This document shows, piece by piece, positions 55,443 to 64,000 of a stretch of DNA of 64,000 bases. The notes beneath the pieces are model-generated. The model ran no database searches and was not told the DNA's origin. It saw only the letters and a program-made list of their open reading frames with translations. The stretch comes from Apus apus (Eukaryota > Chordata > Aves > Apodiformes > Apodidae): positions 1,736,001-1,800,000 of the forward strand of contig NC_067305.1 of NCBI RefSeq assembly GCF_020740795.1. Reading direction: 5' to 3'. How positions within the stretch are numbered: the first letter of the stretch is position 1; each line of letters opens with the position of its first letter. The translations under genes and the position numbers were made by a program.

Positions 55443-57278
55443 AAAAACAATTACAAAAGAGTTACAGGTTACAATAGTTATGTACAACCCAAAAACCTCT
55501 TCACCAACCACAAACCTCTGGTTTTAGTGTTAACGGCGCCCGGGGACGGGTCCAACGTGAGCTCCTCACCCACAGCAAGGGTGGAGGTGCCCCTCTTCCC
55601 AGCAACACCCCATGGGACAGGCAACCTCCAGCCCACCACAGCCCACCCCAGAGGTGTCATTTTAGGGGGTCCCAGCTGAAGCGTGGGGCAAGGCAAGGGA
55701 AATGATGGTGGTGGCCTGGTGGGACTGGTGCCCAGAGGAAGGTGGGCTGCAGTGATGCTCCCCAGGCCTGGGAGGTGGGATTGAGCCCCCCAGTAGGATA
55801 CCAGCAAACTGGGTGCTGGCTTTTCCAAGGAAGGAAGTAGGAGAGGGCCAGGGAGCTGGGAATGTCTGTTTGGGAACCTGGAGGTAAGAGCTAGCTTTGG
55901 AATGGAACGTGGCTGGGCAGCTGCTCCAGGGACAGGAGCTGCAGCCCAGCAGGGAAATTAACAGGGGGATAAATACAGGAAGGAGAAGTGGGAACAAACC
56001 TTCCTTCCCTGGGAAGCACTGAGCTTTCTCTCCTGCTCTACCACATCCTGGGCAGGAACAGCACATGGTTCCTTGCAGGCAATGGGAGAGGGGGACAGGA
56101 CAAAGTGTCCTGAGGCTGCTCCCCAGGGAAGGAGGTGGCTGTGGGACGAGGGGGATGTGCTGAGCGCTGCGGGAACACGGGGACCTGCCTGGCCTGAAAC
56201 GTGGGGTGACAAGTGCCACTGCCAGAGGAACATGGAAGGGGCTCAGCAGGAACAGGTGCCTTTAGTTTCTGCTTCTCCTGGTGGCTTCAGGAGAGCCTGG
56301 CAGAGGCTCTGAGGACAGTGGTGGGACAGGAGAGCCACCAGGGCTCAGGCACGTGCCAGCAGCCCGAGCAGGACACCCTGGCTGCAGCACACAGCCCAGC
56401 CACCATGGAGACATGCCAGCCCTGCTGGGACTGAGCTGCTGCCCAGACCTCAGGCAATGAACCTCAGCTACCAAGGACCACCTCAGTCAGCTCTGATGTT
56501 CCCCAGAGCCTGAGCAGAGACCCCCAGAGCTGCCCAGGCTGCCCCTGCTGCAACCATGACAGAGACAGGGACAGTCTGGGACAGACAAACAGTATCTTCT
56601 GCTCTTCTTAAAACACCCAACATGTAAACTAGTTTAAAAGAGTCATTTTTACCTATTGCTTTTGTTCTTGCCTGCATCAAATCCCTGCTCTGAGGGACAG
56701 GCTGGGGGGGAGCCCTGCAGGCTGCTAGGGGACCCCAAACCTTGACCCCTACCTATGTGCTTGCTGGACACGTGCTGGAAGCTCAGGGTCAGGACAGCTT
56801 GTCCTAACCTGCAAAGACACAAGCCCAGCTCTTGTCACTGTCCCCCTAAGCCTGGCTGCAGGTTGCTGCTGGCCCTGTTTGTCCCAGCCCTGCTGTCCCT
56901 GCCTCACTACCCCACACACCCATTCCCTGAGGTGGTGGCAAGGTCTGACACTGGTGGCTTCTCCCTTTCCCAGCACCTGCAGGAGCAGGATGGCAGCCCT
57001 CACAGGAGATCCCTGGTGGGTGGCAGCAGGCAGTGGTTCCCCTGACCCCCCCCCTCACTCCTCTGGCTTTCTCCTCCACGTGGGTCTGCACCTGGATCTC
57101 CTCCCAGATGGTTTGACCCTCAGCTTTCCCACCCCTTGCTGTTCACACACCAGCTACACAAACCACTCACTTCACAGCTTCTTGCCCAACTTCCTTCCAT
57201 CTCCCCCCACATCTCCAAGCCCTGCAGGAATCTACCAGCTTTGGAGTCCAGAGGCAATTTAAGTTACATTTAGGGGGG

Positions 57279-57310
<32 letters not shown>

Positions 57311-57619
57311 ATCTACCTTTAACTGAACCAGAAAGATCCTTCTGCACATATCCAACCTACCTCTAAAAGCTCCTCCTAGGAACCAAGAAGTTCTCTCTGG
57401 TTGTGCTACTCAAAACCACCTTGCCATGCCTAGAAGGCAACTGTTGTACCACAGAAAATCCTTTGGGTGGAAGAAAGAGGATGTGAGAGCCACTACCTGG
57501 AGGCAGGGACCTGCAGGCAGTGAGCTGGTGCAGTCCTGGAAGTCCCATGGATTCCTGGGAGCAGGAGGAGCCTGGAGGTGCATGCTGCTGCGTGCAGGTG
57601 GACAGTGCTACTGCCAGCA

Positions 57620-57625
57620 TTTATT
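57620..57625 (-). terminator. Proximal poly(A) signal of REXO1
   Basis: Minus-strand AATAAA (GCAGTGCAATAAATGC) only about 50 nt after the stop codon; could give a very short 3' UTR. Confidence 0.45.
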
Positions 57626-57674
57626 GCACTGCTTCCAAGAGGTGGAGGAGGAAGAAGAGAGAGAGAAAGCCAAG

Positions 57675-57763
57675 TCATCGCTTCACTTTAGCATCTTCTT
57701 TGATCTTCCAGACCATCAGCTCCATGCAGGCTCTGGCATCCTCACTGGAGTCGTGCCCTTCCA
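57675..57763 (-). CDS. REXO1: REXO1 last coding exon: Exo III motif
   Basis: [19 protein letters not shown] then IKEDAKVKR and TGA (57677-57675). Acceptor TCTGTCCCCAG. Confidence 0.95.
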
Positions 57764-60700
57764 CTGGGGACAGAAAGACAAGGAGGGCAGTCACCACCTC
57801 AGCTCAGACGGCCCCTCTCACAGGCTGGAGAAAGGCTTCCCAAGAGGAGGAAAGCCTGACAGCCCAGCCCAGCTGCTCACTGCCCTCTGCCCCAGCAGCC
57901 ACAGGTCCAGCCCTGATCCCCATGAACCACAGGGATGGACTTCAAAGGAGCAAAATTTCCATTAAACACATTTTCATGGACTTCAGCCTGACACTGTTTC
58001 CTTGCTCAAACGAAAAGCTGACGTCCTGCTGGGTCTGTAGGGCCCTCAGGCTATGGAGTGGCTGGTCAGAGAGGCCTCCATGTCCCCAGCAGTACCTTAA
58101 CAATGTGCTCAAGGAAGAGAGGAAGGAACATGTTGTGCCTCAAACAGAAAGGTCAGTCTCAGTTTGCCACAAAGAGAAGGGAGGGCACGTCCAGAGAAGC
58201 TGCCCCATCCCTGGCAGTGTTGAAGGTCAGGTTGGATGGAGCTTGGAGCAACCTGGGCTGGTGGGAGGTGTCCCTGCCCATGCAGGGGGGTGGGACTGGA
58301 TGGTCTTTAATGTCCCTTTCAACCCAAACATCTCCATGATTCTATGACATGGCCTTGACACAACTACCTCTCAACCCACTTCTCTGGTCTCCACTTGGCA
58401 CAAGAGAGGGAAGCAGCAAGTGCTGCTGGGCCTCCAACAGGGCTCAGACTGAAACTGTCTGGAAAACAGCCATGGGAAAAGAAAAAGGGCCTCCTCTATC
58501 TGTAAAGAAGTAGACAGACCAATATGAGACCAGCTGAGGGGTTTGCTGTGAGCAGCCCTGGGAATGTTGACAAAAATCAGAACACTGCTTATCCTGTACT
58601 TGGTGTGTGATTGGCTACAATCCTGGCAAGCCAAGGACTGTGTATGTGCCAAGGAGCAGGTGTGAGTGGTGTTTACACCCTCTGTACCCTGGTTGCTTGT
58701 TCTCAGTTCCCACTGTAAAAGTATCCAAGGGAGCATTTTCCCAAAAGCAACAATTCCATTGCTGCTCACCCTGGAGTGTCTGAACCCACCACAAAACTGC
58801 CTCTGGCCCATCCACGGCCAGACACGAGGGGGGGGGGAAGAAAATAAATAGGAGCAAGAGGATGGGGCTTGGGTAGAGCTGAGGAAGGCAGGTCCAAAGA
58901 GCCCACATCCAGGTGGGATGGGACAGGAGACCCTCACTCTCAGCTCCTCTCCTTGGTCTCACCATTGTCCTGGATGATGCGCTTGAGGTAGTCTGCCATC
59001 AGGTTGCGCAGAGCCCGTTTGTAAGGCAGCCCCAGGCGGTGGGGGAAGACGATGGCCGTGTCCACCACTGTGCCATGGATAAGCTGGAGGGAGGGAGCAG
59101 GAAAGAAAGGTGCTTGTTATTTTCCCTCTCCCACAGGGAGAGACATTCCTTAGGATTAATCATGCTCAAGCAATCGCCCGGCCAGGCGCTGCGCAACGCG
59201 ATCCGTGAGCTCTGGCCCAACCAGTCCTGCTGAAATCGAGGTTGACTCCTCCTTTGGAGGCTCTGGCTGGATCAAGGTTGACTTCCCCTTGAAGGGTGCT
59301 TCCAACACAGGCTCTGCCAACAAAGCTGCCCTCAACCTCTGCCTCACTGCACACTGAAGGCAGCAGAAACTCAGGGTTGGTTCGGTTTAACTCAAACGAG
59401 GGGCTGGGTTGAGCCTTAACACCCTGGCACACCCCCAAGAGCAGCTTTCAGAATGAAGAGCTGGGGAACCAGTTGACCTCTCAAAGCCTGAAACAGCCAA
59501 CTGCTCCTCAAGATGTGGCCAGAAGTGGGAAGGAGGAGCAATCCAAGCTGTACATCACACTGCTTCCGTGGGAAAGGTATGGGTTGCAGGATGCCAGCCA
59601 ACCTGAAACCTCCTGTCTGTCAGCAACAAGTCACCAGGAAGTGTTTAACCAGTTCACCACCCAGGCTGAACTGGGACAAGGAGATCTTGTACTTCTGGGC
59701 AGAAGGAATGACACAGTGGATGGAAGGGAGGCCCTGGACAGTCCTGTGTTGGGCCCAAGTGCCTGGGCACACAGGAGAGGCAAGGGGTTTGCTGTCCTCT
59801 TGGTACAAGGTGTCCCCATGCTGGAAGAAGGGAGGATGCTGAACAGGTTAACATGAACATGGAATTATAGAATCATGGAATGGTTTGGGTTGGAAGGGAC
59901 CTTAAACATCACCTTCATCCAACCCTCCTGCATGGGCAGGGACACCTCCCACCAGCCCAGGCTGCTCCAAGCCCCATCCAACCTGCCCTTCAACACTGCC
60001 AGGGATGGGGCAGCCACAGCTTCCCTGGGCAACCTGGGCCAGGCTCTCACCACCCTCACACTCCAGAATTCCCTCCTCATGTTTCACCTCAATCTCCCTC
60101 TTCTGGTTTTCATCCATCCCCCCTTGTCCTCTCCCTCCCTGCCCTTGTCCCAAGTCCCTCCCCAGCTTTCCTGGAGCCCCTTCAGGCACTGGCAGGTGCT
60201 CTAAGGTCTCCCTGGAGCCTTCTCTTCTCCAGGTTGAAGAAAAGGTGATAGAGTCAGACACATCTGACAGAGCCCATGCTCACAGGCTAAGCTGGCTTTT
60301 TAAGAACACTCATTTCTTACTCTCAGGCTAAGACAAGATTAATCCTGTTGCCAAGAGTACGTGTCCAGTGAGACCTGAAGGAAGTGGATGAAGGCAGCCC
60401 CATGTCTTGAGTGCAGGTCTAAGAGACAAACCTGCCCCACCAAAAGACACCTCTGCAGGTCCCACCACAGGATGACTCAGGCAGGACCCTGCTAATCCTG
60501 TCTCCTCCTCTGCTTTGAATCCTCCCAGGCCTCAGCAAGCACTCTGTGCCAATCCCCAACTCCATCAGCAAGAGCTCCACAGCCCAGCTCCAGAAATGCC
60601 TGAGAACATCTGCAGTTCAGCAGAACAACCTGCCACGCTCTTCCGAGGATAAATCTCTCCTAGAGTGCAGCCAACCTTGGCACCTGCCCAGGCACAGGCA

Positions 60701-63340
60701 GAATTACTTCTCTAGGTCAGGAAGACTCAAGGAAACAGGATAATTCAGCTTTAAATAAAAATTGAAATGCAATCACCACTTGGAGCCTGCCATGGCCATT
60801 AGTGAGGGAACTTTGCTACCCCAGCCCTCTGTCATTGGGACTCAATGTGCCACCCCCTGTCACCCTCTGCTCCATCACCCTTGGGTCCCTTCTCCTGGCC
60901 CTGCCTGTGGTGCTGAGAGAAATGCTTGCCTCTCAGAGGCCAACCCAGTCACCTTGTGCTGATCAAGCTGCAAATCATGTGTTGATGATACGATGAACTC
61001 TCCCAGGGTGCCAGGGGAGCACTTTACAGGCAGGAAAACCTTCTGCTCCCAAAGGAGCAGCAGGAGCTGGAAGCTCCATCTCAAGGAGAATGGCTGGAGG
61101 AAGGTCTGGCTTGTGAGGACAGACTCAGAACTCTGCTCCTGCTTGCCACACGTTTTCTTGGTGACCCTGGACAAGCCCCCAGGGTGGGAGGGGAGAGGAC
61201 AACCCACCTTTGTAGGACAGCAGGGATGGCTGAGAGACCTGCAGGCCAGACTGACCACGGCCAGGCAGGGGACAAGAACAGCTTGATCAGAGCAACACCA
61301 CAAACCACAGCAAACCAGGCAGGGAACCTCACACAGAGAAAAGAGACATCTTAACAGGAGAAGAGAAACCAGTAGAATTATCTCCAGTGGCAGAGGCAGG
61401 GAAGAGGTTTGTCCTGTTTCTAGAATGGTCACTGTGGACACCTAGAGGGCAGAGGGGACCTCAGAGCCTCTCATCCTCATGCCCCCACCCTGGCTGAGCA
61501 TATCTCCAAGCCAGTCAAGGGATGTTGAAACCAACAGAGCATTCAGGACTACACAGCCAAGAGTGAAAGGCAAATGATCCCAGTCCAGTCCTTCCAGAGA
61601 GGGGATTTTCCCCCTCTGCTCTCATGAGACCCCACCCAGAGCACTGTGTCCAGTTCTGGAGACCCCAACACAAGAAGAACATGGAACTCCTGGAGAGAGT
61701 CCAGAGGAGGCCACGGAGATGATCCAAGGGCTGGAGCAGCTCTGCTCTGGAGACAGGCTGGGAGAGTTAGGGTGTTCAGCCTGGAGAAGAGAAGGCTCCA
61801 GGGAGACCTTAGAGCACCTTCCAGTGCCTGAAGGGGCCCCAGGAAAGCTGGGGAGGGACTTGGGACAAGGGCAGGGAGGGAGAGGACAAGGGGGGAGGGA
61901 AGAAGACTGGCAGAGGGAGATTGAGGTGAGACATGAGGAGGGAATTCTGGAGTGTGAGGGTGGTGAGAGCCTGGCCCAGGTTGCCCAGGGAAGCTGTGGC
62001 TGCCCCATCCCTGGCAGTGTTGAAGGGCAGGTTGGATGGGGCTTGGAGCAACCTGGGCTGGTGGGAAGTGTCCCTGCATATGTAGGGAGGTTGGAACTAG
62101 ATGATCTTTAAGGTCCCTTCCAACTCAAACCATTCCATGATTCTGTGATTCCAACCATCCCTGCTTGGTCACCCTCCCCAGTCACCTCTAGAGAGGTCTG
62201 TCACCCTGGGCAGCATGGGACCTCTAGAGAGGTCTGTCACCCTGGGCAGCATGGGTCACTAGAAGCTGGGGTGACACCACGAGTGGCACACATGACCCAC
62301 TATTCCCTTGCTCTTCCACCACAGCCAGTTCCTGCTGGCTCAGGGATGAGACAGATCTACTGTGTCCTCCTGGTTCTTGGAAACAAACAGCTCCTAAAGG
62401 AGGCATAAGAGCACCCCAGGGTGCAAAAGGGTGAGCACAAAACATGCCAAGTTACCTTTAGTGCAAATAAGTCACTTTCCAAGCTGTGCCCTATCAAAAT
62501 GGTATCTGCACTGAACATGTTCAGGAGGACGGCTTGGACATCCCGCAGGGTGATACTGGTGTTCTCCAGGTCTTCTTCTGTCACACCCGAGAACCTGCAG
62601 AGCAAGAGCAAAAAAGAGGGAAGAGGGCTTCCTCCACTAAAGGAACACCTCATGGCCCAAAGTGTCTCAGCCACGAGGACATGGTGGCCAGTGGAGTTCT
62701 AACAAGTGCACCCAACCATTCCCACCAAGTTCCTGAGCACAAACCCCTGACCCAAGGAAGCCCGTCCTCACCTGGTGTTATAATCCACCACCTTGGTGTC
62801 TGGTTTGACAAAGGTGTCATACACCACTTTCAGTTCTGAGTTGATCACAGTCACTCTTGTCAGCTCCAGTCCTTGCTTGGTGTAGCACTGCAAGAGACAG
62901 AGCAGACATGAAGGCAACAAGTGCATGGTGACCACAGCATGGTCATGGATGAAGCTGTTCACCCAAGTGCTGCAGATCCCAACAGCCAGCACATCCCATG
63001 CACCCAGCCAACCACGGGGTGCACCCAGACCCCACACATTGCTCAAACTAATTAATAAGAGCTAATTTAAACACACAGGACCAACATGAATTAAGAGTCC
63101 CCAGCAGAAAGGAAAGAAGATGGTAAAGGAACCAGAACTTCCCTTCAGCTGCTCGTTTTGTGCCCTCAGCTTTCCTCAAAAAGCTTTACTTTGTTGGAGC
63201 AATGACTGCTCCTGTCATTAGGGACCCACCATTTCACAGTCTAAGGAGTAGATTCCAGGGTAGCCATCAGTTGTAGGCAACTTCTCAAAGGTCTTCACAA
63301 AGCCATCAAGGCTCTCCTTTCGTCCATCATGGACATGTTG
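57675..63340 (-). CDS. REXO1: REXO1 C-terminal part (5 last coding exons, partial gene)
   Basis: RNA exonuclease 1 homologue, a nuclear DEDDh 3'-5' exonuclease that also binds transcription elongation factors in mammals. Exons 63230-63340, 62772-62887, 62456-62594, 58963-59083 and 57675-57763 join in phase to 191 codons plus TGA. Catalytic motifs: Exo I SLDCEM (Asp, Glu), Exo [11 protein letters not shown] (Asp), and Exo III HDSSED (His with Asp five residues on). The order and strings such as [11 protein letters not shown]-like, [11 protein letters not shown] and [17 protein letters not shown] match the REXO1 C-terminus and not REXO4/ISG20. The remaining ~1000 N-terminal residues lie past 64000. 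Confidence 0.96.
58193..58347 (+). mobile_element. CR1 LINE 3' end, short
   Basis: Ends CATCTCCATGATTCTATGA; in the last REXO1 intron. Confidence 0.85.
58963..59083 (-). CDS. REXO1: REXO1 exon
   Basis: [20 protein letters not shown] through [13 protein letters not shown]; not in the open-frame list because it has no internal long frame. Acceptor CCTCCCTCCAG, donor AATG|GTGAGA. Confidence 0.94.
59862..60235 (-). mobile_element. CR1 LINE fragment
   Basis: AATTATAGAATCATGGAATGG start; in the REXO1 intron 59084-62455, whose other stretches show nothing recognisable. Confidence 0.9.
61625..62150 (+). mobile_element. CR1 LINE fragment
   Basis: From the GTGTCCAGTTCTGGAGACC region to the ATTCCATGATTCTGTGATTC end; 526 bp. 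Confidence 0.9.
62176..62257. repeat. Short 41-bp direct duplication
   Basis: AGTCACCTCTAGAGAGGTCT then GTCACCCTGGGCAGCATGGG is repeated once in tandem (TAGAGAGGTCTGTCACCCTG twice), next to the CR1 end. Confidence 0.75.
62456..62594 (-). CDS. REXO1: REXO1 exon: Exo II motif
   Basis: [20 protein letters not shown] through [18 protein letters not shown]. Donor AAAG|GTAACT. Confidence 0.96.
62772..62887 (-). CDS. REXO1: REXO1 exon
   Basis: [20 protein letters not shown] through [12 protein letters not shown]. Acceptor CTCTTGCAG, donor CCAG|GTGAGG. Confidence 0.96.
63230..63340 (-). CDS. REXO1: REXO1 exon: Exo I motif
   Basis: 37 codons beginning [20 protein letters not shown] and ending IYSLDCEM. 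Acceptor TTTCCTTTAAG, donor ATG|GTGGGT. Confidence 0.95.
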
Positions 63341-63825
63341 CTTAAAGGAAAAAAAAAACAAACCCACAGGGACAATTGTTGATGGCAGGAATAAGAATCC
63401 AAGAACTCCACTTCCACAGAACCTCCCACTGAAACAAAAGCAGTGATTTATAAAGTTTAATAAGGAGTAAGTTTTGCCTCCCAGCTGGTTGGAGAAGTTC
63501 ACTGGAACAGCAAACAGAGCCACGTGCAACTCTGATTCCAGACTCAGATCAGGGCTGGTGACATCAGGTGGACACACAGCACCACCACGTCATGCATCTA
63601 GGGACAAGCAGCTTTCAGCTTTCAATTAGGAGTAGAACCAGTCAGGAAGAGTCACACTGAGGGCTCACACTGATCTAACTCTAGCTGCTGGATCCTTGTT
63701 TGGTTTGTGGCCAGGGCATGTCTGAGTGCAGGATTCTATTCCCAGACATCCCTGTTGGAGCTTTAGCATCAGGTGCATCAGCCCAGAGGGGGCACAAGAA
63801 GTGAGGTACCAGAAAACATCAGTCA

Positions 63826-64000
63826 CAGAGTCCCAGATTGGTTTGGGTTGGAAGGGAACTTAAAAGCTCCTCCAGTCCCAACCCCTCTGCATGGGCAGGG
63901 ACACCTCCCACCAGCCCAGGTTGCTCCAAGCCCCATCCAACCTGCTCTTCAACACTGCCAGGGATGGGGCAGCCACAGCTTCCCTGGGCAAGCTGGGCCA
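63826..64000 (-). mobile_element. CR1 LINE fragment, cut by window end
   Basis: CACAGAGTCCCAGATTGG start; continues past 64000, in a REXO1 intron. Confidence 0.88.

Larger units (their letters stand above)
55415..57674 (-). other. REXO1: REXO1 3' UTR
   Basis: From the REXO1 stop to the distal AATAAA. No coding potential; includes an A-rich run at 57280-57309 (+). Boundary inferred from poly(A) signals. Confidence 0.6.

Overview
The window looks like a GC-rich bird microchromosome segment. About 27 CR1 LINE fragments are scattered through it, vertebrate-type genes are split into many small exons with GT-AG introns, and simple repeats and minisatellites are abundant. There are no bacterial operons, phage genes or CRISPR arrays. 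The gene order, ONECUT3 (+) then ATP8B3 (-) then REXO1 (-), matches human 19p13.3 and the syntenic avian microchromosome (chr28 in chicken, from memory).

Layout. 1-9972: probably intron 1 of ONECUT3. It opens with a 12-bp GGGATGGGGCAG minisatellite running into a CpG island with a YY1-like motif and a consensus splice donor. 9973-~18840: terminal ONECUT3 exon, which holds the homeodomain and C-terminus followed by a very long A/T-rich 3' UTR. This UTR carries seven miR-9 seed matches, five of them octamers, and ends at AATAAA 18818-18823. 18868-19562: 41-bp minisatellite. 19563-21965: convergent 3' flank / ATP8B3 3' UTR, including a 128-nt-arm inverted repeat. 21966-43603: ATP8B3, a P4-ATPase (lipid flippase alpha subunit). 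I could join 27 coding exons with consistent phases into an uninterrupted 1203-residue frame. 43624-55414: ATP8B3 upstream region with CR1s, a polypurine tract, CpG-rich DNA, a homeodomain-site-rich block, an 18-bp minisatellite and an ATT microsatellite, and no recognisable protein. 55415-63340: the last five coding exons of REXO1 (the DEDDh exonuclease domain) and its 3' UTR. 63341-64000: REXO1 intron; the rest of the gene lies beyond the window.

The three genes have unrelated roles: neural/endocrine transcription factor, phospholipid flippase, and RNA exonuclease. They are neighbours by conserved synteny, not as a pathway. I found no evidence of a new multi-gene system. The most interesting items are the miR-9 site cluster in the ONECUT3 3' UTR, the inverted repeat in the ATP8B3 3' UTR, the CpG-island promoter-like element inside ONECUT3 intron 1, and the coding-frame-compatible minisatellite in an ATP8B3 intron. 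All exon boundaries come from reading splice signals and phases by eye, without transcript data.
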